Source of the DNA: Burkholderiales bacterium UBA1834
GTDB lineage: Bacteria; Pseudomonadota; Gammaproteobacteria; Burkholderiales; Burkholderiaceae_C
Assembly: GCA_002339015.1 (NCBI GenBank)
Contig: DDJC01000021.1
Location: forward strand, 1-64,000
Length of the DNA: 64,000 nucleotides
Reading direction: 5' to 3'
Notes under the pieces: model-generated
What the model saw: only the letters and a program-made list of their open reading frames with translations
What the model was told of the DNA's origin: nothing
Databases searched by the model: none
Made by a program: the position numbers and the translations under genes
In this document: piece by piece, positions 16,022 through 24,645 of the stretch
Layout of the letters: every line of letters starts with the position of its first letter
How positions within the stretch are numbered: the stretch's first letter is position 1

Positions 16022-17217
16022 ACAGCGTCCTCTACATGCAAGATGGCGGCCACGGGGCCGCCGCCGGCCGGGCCCTGGTGCTCCGCGCCGCCCGAGACGT
16101 ACAGCGCGGTGTGGCCCGCGATGGAGGCCAACACGCCGCCCACCACCGCGCGGGCGTGGCGCGTGGCGTTGATGTCCGAATCGTTGAGCATGGTGTGGCG
16201 CTGGCCGCGCACCAGGCCATCGGGGCTGGCTTCGGCCTTGGCCAGCAGGTTGACCAGGCGGCCGGACAGGGCTTCGTCGCCGGCCTCATCACGATCGGGG
16301 TCGATGGCGAAGCACTCGCGCAGCAGCTTGCGCACCGAGGCGGCATCGACGGCGTCGCGCATCACCGTGTGGGCGATGCGGTAGGGCGATGCGGCGCCGC
16401 GCGCCTCGCCCAGCACGATCACCACGTTGTGGTCCAGCTCGATGCCGGCCGAGGCCGAGGCGCGGCCGGAGTAGAGCGACCAGTCGCGCAGCACGGCGGC
16501 GTCGTTCACCTTGGCGGCGGGCACTTCTTCCAGCGCCAGGGCCACGCCCAGGGCCGAGGCCCCGCGTGAGTAGCCCATGGATTCGTAGGTGTCGCGGGTG
16601 GCGGGCTCCAGGCGCTCGCCCAAGGCCTGCTGCACCTTGGTGGAGGTGAGCAGCGGGCATTTCACCTGCACGAAGTGCACATCCTCCACACGCTGGATGC
16701 CGGCTTGCAGCATGGCCTCTCGCACGGCCTGGGCCGTGGCCTCGATCTGCGCCATGCGGCCGATCTCGGTGGGCGCGAAATCGCGCGTATGCGCGGTGCC
16801 GATCACCAGGCGAGGCGCGTTGTGCTGTGCGGGGGCGGCCTCGTCCAGCCAGCGGCGCGTGAACACGGTGAAGTGCGGTGACAGCACGCCCTCGGTACCG
16901 CCGGACATCACCAGCGCCACGCGTTGTGCGGCTTCCAACGGCGTGCAGCCCAGGTGCGGTGCCAGCAGGTGGCTCCAGGCCATGCTGGCGTATTCGCGTG
17001 TGTGGTCGTTGACGCAGCCATTGCCTTCGGTCTTGCCCATCACGGCGACGATGTCGGCCGGCACCAGCGTGCCCGCGTCGATCAGGGCCTGCACGCCGGA
17101 GAGATCGCCCGGGCCGCAGCAGTCGACGCGGTGCACGCCGACAAGCTGCGGGTGCGCGGCCGTGGCACTGCCATGCCTTGCTTGCGCACTGCCGCCATCG
17201 CGGGTCGGCAGACTCAT
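16018..17217 (-). CDS. Ring-opening amidohydrolase, cyanuric acid hydrolase/barbiturase family
   Basis: Protein of 399 residues belonging to the small AtzD/TrzD/barbiturase family, which has a threefold internal repeat and hydrolyses cyanuric acid or barbituric acid. The three repeat serines are visible: VMSGGTEGVLSPH (Ser ~105), YSGRASASAG (Ser ~254) and YVSGGAEHQGPAGGGPVA (Ser ~375). The Lys positions in VMGKTEGNG and VQVKCPLL also fit. The first ~22 residues, rich in Ala, His and Gly, are an extension with no obvious role. Products would be carboxybiuret (from cyanurate) or ureidomalonate (from barbiturate). Sequence alone does not decide. The lack of an obvious urea or allophanate hydrolase here leaves both open. 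Confidence 0.88.
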   Translation of the reverse strand: MSLPTRDGGSAQARHGSATAAHPQLVGVHRVDCCGPGDLSGVQALIDAGTLVPADIVAVMGKTEGNGCVNDHTREYASMAWSHLLAPHLGCTPLEAAQRVALVMSGGTEGVLSPHFTVFTRRWLDEAAPAQHNAPRLVIGTAHTRDFAPTEIGRMAQIEATAQAVREAMLQAGIQRVEDVHFVQVKCPLLTSTKVQQALGERLEPATRDTYESMGYSRGASALGVALALEEVPAAKVNDAAVLRDWSLYSGRASASAGIELDHNVVIVLGEARGAASPYRIAHTVMRDAVDAASVRKLLRECFAIDPDRDEAGDEALSGRLVNLLAKAEASPDGLVRGQRHTMLNDSDINATRHARAVVGGVLASIAGHTALYVSGGAEHQGPAGGGPVAAILHVEDAV

Positions 17218-18716
17218 GCGGCCTCCTTCGGCGCGGGCGGCAGGTAGCCGCTGCCGTCGAACGCGCTCAGGTCCGACGGCACGGCCGTGGGCGGCACGCC
17301 GGCTGGCGTCTTCAGCACCGCGCTGGTGTAGTGCTCGGTGTTGCGCGGCTTGGGCGTGGGCATGCGCTGCACGCCCTTGACCGACTGGCCCCAGCCCGAT
17401 GCTTCCGCCACCAGCTGGCCATCACGCATCACGAAGCGGCCGCGCACCAGCGTGTGGATGGGCGCGCCGTGCACGGTGCGGCCGTTCCACGGCGAGATCT
17501 TGCTGATGGACTGCAGGCGGCCTTGCGACAGCACGGCGCGGCGGTCCATGTCCACCACGGCGATGTCGGCATGCGCGCCCACGGCCAGCACGCCCTTGGT
17601 GCCGTACAGGCCCCAGGCCTTGGCGGGGGCGGCGGCGCTCCACTTCACGTAGTCCATCAAGGTGGCGCGCTGGCGGTTCACCTCGGTCAGCATCAGCGGC
17701 ATCTGCGTTTCCACGCCGGGGAAGCCGCAGTCGCATTGCCAGATGCTCTCGCGCGTCTTCTCTTCGGGCGTGTGCGGCGCGTGGTCGGTGGCGATCATGT
17801 CGATGGTGCCGTCCATCAGCGCGTCCCACAGCGGCTGGTTGTGGCGCTCCTCGCGGATGGGTGGGTTCAGCCGCAGGATGCCGCCCAGGCGCAGCATGTC
17901 CTTGGTGCTCAGCAGCAGGTACTGCGGGCAGGTTTCCACCGTCACGTCCACGCCGCGCAGCTTGGCGGCGCGCAGCACGAACAGCGAATCGGCCGCGCTG
18001 TGGTGCGCGATGTGCACGCGCGCGCCCGTCCATTCGGCCAGCGTCAGCACGCGGCCGATGGCCTCGATCTCGGCCACGGCCGGGCGCGAGGCCAGGTGGG
18101 CCAGCGGGTCGATGCGGCCGGCTTCTTCCAGGCGGTGCTGGCGGCGCGCCATGATCGACGAGTTCTCGGCGTGCACCACGGTGCGGATGCCCAAAGGCGC
18201 CAGCTTCTCGAAGCCTTCGAGCAGCGCGCCATCGGTAGGCGCCGGCAGGTTGCCGAAGGTGTTGCCCACGAAGGCCTTGAAGCTGGTCACGCCGGCGTCG
18301 AGCAATTCCTCAAGCCGATCAATGGTGTCGTCGCCCAGCAGGCCGTGGATGCCGTAGTCCACATAGGAGGCTTCGGCCGCCTTCTGCTTGAGCCGCAGCG
18401 CTTCCAGCGTGCCGGTGGGCGGGTTGGTGTTGGGCATCTCGAACACCGTGGTCACGCCACCGCAGGCGGCGGCGGCCGAGCCGGTCTTCCAGGTTTCCTT
18501 GTGCGGGTAGCCCGGGTCGCGGAAGTGCACGTGGCTGTCGATGGCGCCGGGCAGCAGGTACTGGCCGTCGGCGCGCAGCTCTTCGCGGGCACTGGGCATC
18601 AGGTCGTCGTGGCCGATGGCCACGATCTTCCCATCGGCAATGGCGATGGAGGCGTCGATGATCTGCTCGGGCGAGACGATCTTGCCGCCGCGGATGACGA
18701 GGTCTGCGTTGCTCAT
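17214..18716 (-). CDS. Allantoinase/dihydropyrimidinase-like amidohydrolase
   Basis: Cyclic amidohydrolase of 500 residues. The ATG at 18716 gives the family start LVIRGGKIVSPEQIIDASIAI; the open frame extends 18 codons further. Metal-site motifs are DSHVHFRDPG (HxH), the Lys of TSFKAFVG (normally carboxylated), VHAENSSIM, HIAHHSAADS and the Asp in ATDHAPHTPEEK. This pattern is closest to allantoinase and dihydroorotase-type enzymes. The C-terminal ~50 residues form a Pro/Thr-rich tail. It overlaps the ring opener by 4 bp and follows the SDR by 13 bp. It likely opens a related cyclic ureide or imide in the same pathway. Confidence 0.85.
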   Translation of the reverse strand: MSNADLVIRGGKIVSPEQIIDASIAIADGKIVAIGHDDLMPSAREELRADGQYLLPGAIDSHVHFRDPGYPHKETWKTGSAAAACGGVTTVFEMPNTNPPTGTLEALRLKQKAAEASYVDYGIHGLLGDDTIDRLEELLDAGVTSFKAFVGNTFGNLPAPTDGALLEGFEKLAPLGIRTVVHAENSSIMARRQHRLEEAGRIDPLAHLASRPAVAEIEAIGRVLTLAEWTGARVHIAHHSAADSLFVLRAAKLRGVDVTVETCPQYLLLSTKDMLRLGGILRLNPPIREERHNQPLWDALMDGTIDMIATDHAPHTPEEKTRESIWQCDCGFPGVETQMPLMLTEVNRQRATLMDYVKWSAAAPAKAWGLYGTKGVLAVGAHADIAVVDMDRRAVLSQGRLQSISKISPWNGRTVHGAPIHTLVRGRFVMRDGQLVAEASGWGQSVKGVQRMPTPKPRNTEHYTSAVLKTPAGVPPTAVPSDLSAFDGSGYLPPAPKEAA

Positions 18717-18729
18717 GATCGGTCGCCCC

Positions 18730-19521
18730 TTACAGCATCGCCCAGCCGCCATCGACGGGCAGGTCCACACCGGTGATCTGGCGCGACGCGTCGCTGGCCA
18801 TGAACAGGCAGGCGTTGGCCACGTCTTCGTCCAAGGTCACGCGCCTGAGGGCGTAGTCCTCGGCGTGGCGCTTCATCGCTTCTTCCAGCGTGATGCCCAG
18901 CTTGGCGGCCATGTTGGCGCACACCTTCTCGCGAAAGCGCGGGCCGTCGACCATGCCTGGGGCCACGCAGTTCACATTGACGTTGTGCGGGCCGGCCTCC
19001 AGCGCGAAGCTCTTGGTGATGCCGCGCAGGCCCCACTTCGAGGCGGAGTAGGCCATGCGCCCCGCGCGTCCGCGCATGCCGAAGGTGCCGCCCACGTTGA
19101 CGATCTTGCCGCCGCCCTGCTCGATCAAGGCGGGCAACACGGCGTGCATGGTGTTGAAGCAGCCGGTCATGTTGAGCTCGACGATCTCGTTGAACTCGTC
19201 CATGCTGGTCTCCCAGCCGGTCTTGCCGATGGGGCCTGAGCCGCCGGCCACGTTGACGAGGATGTCGATGCGGCCGAAATGCGCCAGGGCCTGGCGGGCC
19301 AGGGCCTCGGTCTGCTGGTCGTCGACCAGGTTGCAGGGCACGACGATGGCCGGCACGCCCAGGGCGCGCGCCTCTTCGGCCACGGGCTCGATGGCGGCCG
19401 TGTCGCGGCCAGCGAGCACCAGGCGGCAGCCTTCCTGGGCAAAGGCCAGCGTCACGGCGCGGCCCATGCCCTTGGCGGGGCCGGTGATCACGGCCACCTT
19501 GTTCTTCAGTTTCAGATCCAT
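18730..19521 (-). CDS. Short-chain dehydrogenase/reductase (SDR)
   Basis: NAD(P)-dependent oxidoreductase of 263 residues. The ATG at 19521 gives a canonical classical-SDR N-terminus. The cofactor motif TGxxxGxG is TGPAKGMG (residues 13-20), NVAGG is the stabilising segment, and the catalytic Tyr-Lys pair is YSASK (158-162). A PGMVDGP segment and a GGWAML C-terminus also fit. It stands between the second substrate-binding protein and the allantoinase-like enzyme in the operon, so it likely oxidises or reduces a hydroxyl or carbonyl of the imported compound or an intermediate. The substrate is not predictable. Confidence 0.9.
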   Translation of the reverse strand: MDLKLKNKVAVITGPAKGMGRAVTLAFAQEGCRLVLAGRDTAAIEPVAEEARALGVPAIVVPCNLVDDQQTEALARQALAHFGRIDILVNVAGGSGPIGKTGWETSMDEFNEIVELNMTGCFNTMHAVLPALIEQGGGKIVNVGGTFGMRGRAGRMAYSASKWGLRGITKSFALEAGPHNVNVNCVAPGMVDGPRFREKVCANMAAKLGITLEEAMKRHAEDYALRRVTLDEDVANACLFMASDASRQITGVDLPVDGGWAML

Positions 19522-19573
19522 GGTGTTTCCTTCAAAGCGGGGCGGGGTCGTGCGAGAGCTGAGCGAAACGGGC

Positions 19574-20632
19574 TCAGAACAGCTTGCTGGGCCGCTGGTC
19601 GCGCGGGGGCAGGAAGCTGCGGTTGAAGACCTCGGCAGGCGTGGGCGTGCGGGCCAGCTGGTTGGCATCGACCAGGATCTCGATGCTGCGTTCCAGGCGC
19701 TTGTCGTCCACATCGCCCAGGCCGATGCGGGCCACTTCCGGGTGGCTCATGTCATTGCGCAGGGCCGACAGCAGGCGCTCCTTCTCGACCTCACGCTTGA
19801 GCAGGGGCTCGCGCTTCATCACCGAATCCATGGCCATCTCGGGGTCGGCCAGCACATCCTTGATGGCGCGGTTCAGGGCCTTCACGAAGCCGGCCACGGC
19901 CTTGGGGTTGTCCTGCACGAACTTGCGCGAGAAGAACACGGCGTTGGAGTAGAGGTCCATGCCGTAGTCACCGTAGCGGATGAAGCGCAGGTCCTTGGCG
20001 GCATCGATGCCCATGGCCTTGGCGCTGAAGGTCACGGTGTTCACGTAGCCGAAGGTGGCATCGACCTGGCCGCGCATCAGCATCTGCTCGCGCAGGTTGG
20101 GCGCCATGTTGGTGATGTTGACCTTGCTGGTGTCGACCTTGGCGATCTTGGCCAGGGCGGGGAAGAGCTTGAGCGCGCCATCATTGGCCGGGCCGCCGAT
20201 GGTCTTGCCTTCCAGATCCTTCGGGGTCTTGATCGGGCTGTCCTTCTTGACGATCAGCGTGAAGGGCGGCGTGTTGTAGAGCATGTAGACGCCCACGGGC
20301 GCATCGGCCGGGCGCTTGGCGGCCATGTCGATGATGGCGTTGAGGTCGCCGAAGCCGGCGTCATAGGCGCCCGAGGCCACCTTGGGGATGGAGGCGGCCG
20401 AGCCTTCGCCCTGGTCGATGCTCACGTCCAGGCCTTCGGCCTTGAAGTAGCCCTTGTCCTGCGCCACGAAGAACCAGGCCTGCGAGCCTTCGAACTTCCA
20501 CTGCAGCACGAACTTGACCTTGGTCTGGGCCTGCACGGCCAGGGGCATGGCCGTGAGGGCGAAGGCGGCGGCCAGCGCGGCGGCGGGGGCCGCCAGGGGG
20601 CGCAGGGCGGCACGAAGCGAGAAGGATGTCAT
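19574..20632 (-). CDS. ABC transporter substrate-binding protein, NMT1/SsuA type (SBP 2)
   Basis: Periplasmic binding protein of 352 residues. The start at 20632 overlaps the nitrilase gene by 4 bp and gives a signal peptide ending in AVQAQ (about residue 36). The mature part begins KVKFVLQWKFEGSQAWFFVAQDKGYFKAEGLDV, typical of the NMT1/ThiY-like family that binds pyrimidine-like and other small nitrogen or sulfur compounds. It is a clear paralogue of the first gene of the operon, sharing MAPNLREQML/MAPNLQEQML, the GFGDLNAII/GFGDINAII segment and the same C-terminal FNRSFLPP/FDRRFLPP. Two binding proteins with one permease suggest two related ligands. Confidence 0.88.
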   Translation of the reverse strand: MTSFSLRAALRPLAAPAAALAAAFALTAMPLAVQAQTKVKFVLQWKFEGSQAWFFVAQDKGYFKAEGLDVSIDQGEGSAASIPKVASGAYDAGFGDLNAIIDMAAKRPADAPVGVYMLYNTPPFTLIVKKDSPIKTPKDLEGKTIGGPANDGALKLFPALAKIAKVDTSKVNITNMAPNLREQMLMRGQVDATFGYVNTVTFSAKAMGIDAAKDLRFIRYGDYGMDLYSNAVFFSRKFVQDNPKAVAGFVKALNRAIKDVLADPEMAMDSVMKREPLLKREVEKERLLSALRNDMSHPEVARIGLGDVDDKRLERSIEILVDANQLARTPTPAEVFNRSFLPPRDQRPSKLF

Positions 20633-22368
20633 GCGTGGAACTCCGTTGGGTGAGAGACAGAAGGCGAAGGCGTGAGAGAAGTCGGATGCGAGAGCACGGG
20701 CGGCTGTGGGGCGGTCAGCACGCCATAGGTGCCAGGCAGGCGGTTGCGCAGCATGTCGACGCCGGGTTCCATGCACTTCTGGCGTGCGAGCGCGAGCTCG
20801 GCGTACAGCGGCATCACGGCGCCCCAGCGCGGGTTGGCGGGCGCGTTGACGTTGAGGTCCCAGTGGGGCAGGCCGCTGGGCGGCACGACGAAGGAGCCAC
20901 CGGGGGCAGGTGCATCGGCGCGGTTGGCGCAGACCAGGTAGACGCGGTTGTCGGCCGCCTTGGTGGCGGTGAGCAGGCGGCGCTCGTCGGGGTGCGACCA
21001 GGCCGAGGCCCAGACCACGATGTCGGCACCCTGCAGGGCCAGCACGCGGGTGCTTTCAGGGAACAGGCCGTCGGTGCCCAGCAGCAGGCCGATGCGGCCG
21101 CGCGGCGTGTCGAACACCTGCAGGCCGGTGCTGGCAGGGACCGCCCAGCTGCGCTCATGCGCGCCCAGGTGGACCTGGTGCTGGCGCCCGATCACACCTT
21201 GTGGCCCGATCAGGATGGCACTGGGGTGCAGGCCATGTGCATCGGCCTCGACGCTGGGCAGCACGACGAGTGCGTCGTGTTCGGCGCACAGGGCATGCAA
21301 GGCATCGATCAATGCGGGGGTGCGTTCGGCCAGCGCACGGGCGGCGGCGGCGTCCAGCACCGGGCGGTCGGCCCCGGCGTGCAGGGGCAGCGCCAGCAGC
21401 TTGGTGCCGAGCAGCGCGGCATGGCGGGCCATGGTGAGCAGGTCGTCCACGCTGTGTGTGCGGTCGGCATGCGCCTGCACGGCACCGACCTTCACGCAGC
21501 AGGCTTCGGGCCGCAGGGGCTGGGCCAGCACGGGGGCCAGGGGCGTATTCTCGAAAGGCTGGGTCAGCAGCGTGTAGGCCTGGGGCTGGCGGCCCGCCCA
21601 CTTGCCGGTGCCGTCGGCCCAGCAGGCGCCTTGTGCATCCAGCTCGATCTCCGCACAGGCCACGCCTTCGGTCTCGTTGGCGATGCGGGCCCGCACCTCG
21701 CCTGTGGGCGCAACGATCAGGCTGCCGCCGGGGTAGTAGATGCTGCGCTCTACCCCGGCCTTGGTCGCGGCCAGGAACCACACGCCGTTTTCCATCGCGC
21801 GGGCCGGTACCCACTGGTCGGCCTGGCCCATCACGAAAAAGTTGGCCATGTCCAGGATGAGGTCGGCGCCGTTGGCGGCCAGGCAGCGCGAGACCTCGGG
21901 GATGCGCCCGTCGAAGCACACCAGCATGCCGATGCGGCCCAGGGCCGTGTCGAACACCGGCATGCCCGTGTCGCCCACGGAGAACCAGTGCTGGTCCTGC
22001 GCCGGCAGGAACTGCTTGCGGTAGCAGCCGATCAGCTCGCCTTGCGGGCCAAACAGGATCGCGCTGTTGTAGAGGCGGCCATCGGCGCCGAGCTCCGTCA
22101 GGCCGGCACCGATGTGGATGCCGTGCGCAAGGGCGAGCTCGGCCAGGACCTGGCCGTAGGGACCATCGACCGGTTCGGCCAGCGTGCGCGCGTGTTCGAG
22201 GGAATCGAACAGGTAGCCGCTGTTCATGCACTCGGGCAGCACCACGAGCTGGGCGCCCTGCCGAACGGCCTCGTCGACATGCCGGCGCGTGCGCTCGATG
22301 TTGGCGGGCAGATCGCCCAGGTCGGCGCAGGTCTGCACGACGGCAGCACGGAAACGGCGGGGGCTCAT
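20629..22368 (-). CDS. Tandem nitrilase-superfamily protein with inactive second domain
   Basis: Protein of 579 residues with two carbon-nitrogen hydrolase domains in one chain. The ATG at 22368 overlaps the preceding gene by 4 bp; the frame upstream of it is antisense-like noise. Domain 1 (about 1-285) keeps the catalytic triad: Glu46 in LVVLPECMNSG, Lys118 in YRKQFLP and Cys151 in MLVCFDGRIPE. Domain 2 (about 290-555) aligns well but has lost all three: Leu329, Gln398 and Gly431 (LLLGTDGLFPE) stand at those places. The active half should hydrolyse an amide, nitrile or N-carbamoyl group, plausibly the ureido acid left after ring opening. The second half may serve dimer-like packing or regulation. 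Confidence 0.88.
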   Translation of the reverse strand: MSPRRFRAAVVQTCADLGDLPANIERTRRHVDEAVRQGAQLVVLPECMNSGYLFDSLEHARTLAEPVDGPYGQVLAELALAHGIHIGAGLTELGADGRLYNSAILFGPQGELIGCYRKQFLPAQDQHWFSVGDTGMPVFDTALGRIGMLVCFDGRIPEVSRCLAANGADLILDMANFFVMGQADQWVPARAMENGVWFLAATKAGVERSIYYPGGSLIVAPTGEVRARIANETEGVACAEIELDAQGACWADGTGKWAGRQPQAYTLLTQPFENTPLAPVLAQPLRPEACCVKVGAVQAHADRTHSVDDLLTMARHAALLGTKLLALPLHAGADRPVLDAAAARALAERTPALIDALHALCAEHDALVVLPSVEADAHGLHPSAILIGPQGVIGRQHQVHLGAHERSWAVPASTGLQVFDTPRGRIGLLLGTDGLFPESTRVLALQGADIVVWASAWSHPDERRLLTATKAADNRVYLVCANRADAPAPGGSFVVPPSGLPHWDLNVNAPANPRWGAVMPLYAELALARQKCMEPGVDMLRNRLPGTYGVLTAPQPPVLSHPTSLTPSPSVSHPTEFHA

Positions 22369-23204
22369 GCGCGGGCTCCTCGGCGTGCAGGCGCCTTCTT
22401 GGCCATGGAGGCGGTCAGGGCGCTGCCCACGGCCTTCGCGGTGGTGTTGAAGCCGTGCAGCTGCTGCACCAGGAAGTGGATGGCCCGGCTCACGTAGGCC
22501 GGCGACGGCGTGCCGCAGGCGTCGGTGAGCAGCAGGTTGTCGTAGCCCAGGAAGCCCGCGTCCTGCAGCGAGGAGAACACGCAGCGGTCGGTGTTCACGC
22601 CGGCCCACAGCAGGGTCTGCACGCCGCCCAGGCGCAGCAGGCTGTCCAGCTCGTTGTCCTGGAAGCCGCTCAGGCGGTGCTTGTGGACGGTGATGTCGGT
22701 GGGGGCCACGGCCAGTTCGTCGATCACCTGGGCGCCCCAGTGGCCAGGCACCACGCTCGGGCCACGGTCCAGGGGCGAGGTCTCGGCATAGCCGACGGCG
22801 TCCAGGCTGCGCTTGCCCTTGTAGAGCACGATGGGCGGCAGGTTCAGGCGGTCGGCCCGCACGCCCCAGTTCAGCCACACCACGCGGCCACCGGCGGCGC
22901 GCCAGATGGGCAGCAGCTGCGCGATCGCCGCGATGGGCTTGCGCATGGGGCCGACCTTGATGCCTTTCTGGCCGAACCAGCCCTGGGGGTGGCAGAAGTC
23001 GTTCTGCATGTCGACGATGACCAGGGCCGCGCGCGCCAGGTCGATCTCGACCGGCTGGGGCTGCGCGTCCAGACGCAGCGGGCGAGGCGCCAGCGGGGCG
23101 CGCACCAGGCTGAGGTGGTCGTCCTGCTGGGTCCAGGCGTTGTGTGGCACGGGGCCGAAGGCCGGGGCCTTCGCGGGTGCCTTGGGCGGGGTCTTGCGGG
23201 TCAT
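22365..23204 (-). CDS. Cysteine hydrolase, isochorismatase-like fold
   Basis: Amidase of 279 residues. The Asp-Lys-Cys triad of the family is visible: VIVDMQNDFCHP, the Lys in VHKHRLSGFQ and the Cys in GVNTDRCVFSS. A cis-peptide-like region (LLWAGVNTD) precedes the Cys. Relatives include biuret hydrolase, ureidoacrylate amidohydrolase (RutB) and N-carbamoylsarcosine amidase, all acting on N-carbamoyl groups. This suits a step after ring opening. About 50 N-terminal residues (Lys/Pro/Ala-rich) precede the domain and its C-terminus is basic. It starts 13 bp after SBP 1 and overlaps the nitrilase gene by 4 bp. Confidence 0.85.
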   Translation of the reverse strand: MTRKTPPKAPAKAPAFGPVPHNAWTQQDDHLSLVRAPLAPRPLRLDAQPQPVEIDLARAALVIVDMQNDFCHPQGWFGQKGIKVGPMRKPIAAIAQLLPIWRAAGGRVVWLNWGVRADRLNLPPIVLYKGKRSLDAVGYAETSPLDRGPSVVPGHWGAQVIDELAVAPTDITVHKHRLSGFQDNELDSLLRLGGVQTLLWAGVNTDRCVFSSLQDAGFLGYDNLLLTDACGTPSPAYVSRAIHFLVQQLHGFNTTAKAVGSALTASMAKKAPARRGARA

Positions 23205-23217
23205 CGCCGTGGGCCTG

Positions 23218-24297
23218 TCACTTGAGCTTGAACTGGCGCTCGGCCAGCGGCGGCAGGAAGCGACGGTCGAAGACCTCGCCGGGCGCAGGCTGCCTGCTCA
23301 GGTCGAAGGCCTGGGCCACCTGGCCGATGGCGCGCTGCAGGCGCTCGTCCTGCACATCGCCCACGCCGCTGCGCTGGGCCTCCGGTGTCAGCACCACCTG
23401 GCGCAGGGCGTAGAGCAGGCGCTGCTTCTCCAGCGCCTTGTTGACCAGCGGCTCGGCCTTGCCCAGCGCGGCGATGGCCGCGTCCGGATCGGCCACGGCG
23501 TCGCGCAGGCCCTTGTTGATGGCGCGCACCAGGCCGGCCACCACCTGCGGCTTGTCCTTGATCAGCGCGGGCGAGACCAGCACACCGTTGCCGTACAGCG
23601 CGATGCCGTGGTCGGCGTAGTGGAACCAGCGGATGTCCTTGTCCGGGTCCACGCGCTGGCCGACCAGGTTCATGTAGCTGGTCACCGAGAACACGGCCGA
23701 GGCCTCGACCTGGTCGTTCAGCAGCATCTGCTCCTGCAGGTTGGGCGCCATGTGGCTCCACTTCACCTTGCGCGCGTCGATGCCGTTCAACTCGGCCAGG
23801 GCCGGGAACATCTTCATCGCGGCGCCGCCGGCCGGCGAGCCGATGGTGCGGCCCTCCAGGTCCTTGATCGTCTTGATGGGGCTGCCCGCCTTGGTCATGA
23901 TCGCGAAGGGCGCGCGGTTGTAGATCATGTAGACCATCACCGGCACCGTGCCGGCCGGGCGCGTGGCGGCGTTCTGGATGATGGCGTTGATGTCGCCGAA
24001 GCCGGCCTGGTAGCTGCCGGCCATCACCTTGGTCACCGTGTTGGCCGAGCCGTCGCCGGTGTCGATCTGCAGGTCGATCTTTTCCTGCGCGAAGTAGCCG
24101 CGCTCCTGCGCCAGGTAGTACCAGCTGTGCACGCCCTGCAGCTTCCAGTCGAGCACGAACTTGATGGGCGTGGTCTGGGCCTGGGCGGCGGTGGCGCCCA
24201 GCAAGGCCAGGGCGGTGGCGGCCGCGAAGCGGCGCAGGGTGGCGCGCCGGGAAGGCGTGGGCTGCAGGGGCAGGGCAGGGAGGCGGGTCAGGGACAC
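23218..24297 (-). CDS. ABC transporter substrate-binding protein, NMT1/SsuA type (SBP 1)
   Basis: First gene of the catabolic operon, 359 residues. The N-terminus carries two arginines before a hydrophobic stretch (RRATLRRFAAATALALLGATAAQAQ), so it is secreted by Sec or possibly Tat, with cleavage after residue ~40. The mature part (IKFVLDWKLQGVHSWYYLAQERGYFAQEKIDLQ) is NMT1-like. It is paralogous to SBP 2 of the same operon but clearly diverged, with different residues in the presumed ligand loops. The ~410-bp divergent region upstream contains the putative LysR sites. Confidence 0.88.
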   Translation of the reverse strand: MSLTRLPALPLQPTPSRRATLRRFAAATALALLGATAAQAQTTPIKFVLDWKLQGVHSWYYLAQERGYFAQEKIDLQIDTGDGSANTVTKVMAGSYQAGFGDINAIIQNAATRPAGTVPVMVYMIYNRAPFAIMTKAGSPIKTIKDLEGRTIGSPAGGAAMKMFPALAELNGIDARKVKWSHMAPNLQEQMLLNDQVEASAVFSVTSYMNLVGQRVDPDKDIRWFHYADHGIALYGNGVLVSPALIKDKPQVVAGLVRAINKGLRDAVADPDAAIAALGKAEPLVNKALEKQRLLYALRQVVLTPEAQRSGVGDVQDERLQRAIGQVAQAFDLSRQPAPGEVFDRRFLPPLAERQFKLK

Positions 24298-24398
24298 GGG
24301 TAAAGCTCCGTCATCGTCGATGAACGGGGTATTGCATTGGCCGTGCCGGATGCGGTGTCTGGGGCGTGCTTAAGTCATGCTTTTTTGGGCGTTCTGCG

Positions 24399-24413
24399 TT
24401 GCCGAAAGGGCAA
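24399..24413. promoter_or_regulatory. Putative LysR-type operator 1 (TTGCC-N5-GGCAA)
   Basis: Perfect inverted repeat TTGCC-GAAAG-GGCAA, containing the T-N11-A core of LysR boxes (T at 24400, A at 24412). It lies ~105 bp upstream of the SBP 1 start and is the likely activation site for the catabolic operon. Confidence 0.6.
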
Positions 24414-24645
24414 CGGTCGCCAGCGAAACCTGTGTTCATGGGGCCTGCAGCACCCTCGGCCTGTCAGCGCTTGCGGTGGCGTGGGCATGGAGGGGGCCTG
24501 AGGCGTTGGCCAGCCTGTCCGAAACTGGCAGGCCAGGCTGACGGGGCAGCATGGCGGCATGCCCCAATTTGGGTCGTTTCGGTGCGATGTGGGCTGATCG
24601 TGGTGCACGTGCGTTGCCGTTTCATGTGCATGGCATGTCGTTGCG

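Noticed and set aside
17178..18776. Plus-strand open frame of 532 codons opposite the allantoinase-like gene
   Set aside because: Antisense shadow; composition is rich in His, Gln, Arg and Val repeats with no recognisable family.
19055..22497. Two long plus-strand open frames opposite the SDR, SBP 2 and nitrilase genes
   Set aside because: The opposite strand has motif-complete enzymes with coupled overlaps; these frames show no motifs.
22369..22878. 170-codon upstream extension of the nitrilase frame
   Set aside because: It overlaps the isochorismatase-fold gene in another frame and reads as Arg/Pro-rich noise; the ATG at 22368 with a 4-bp overlap is the sensible start.
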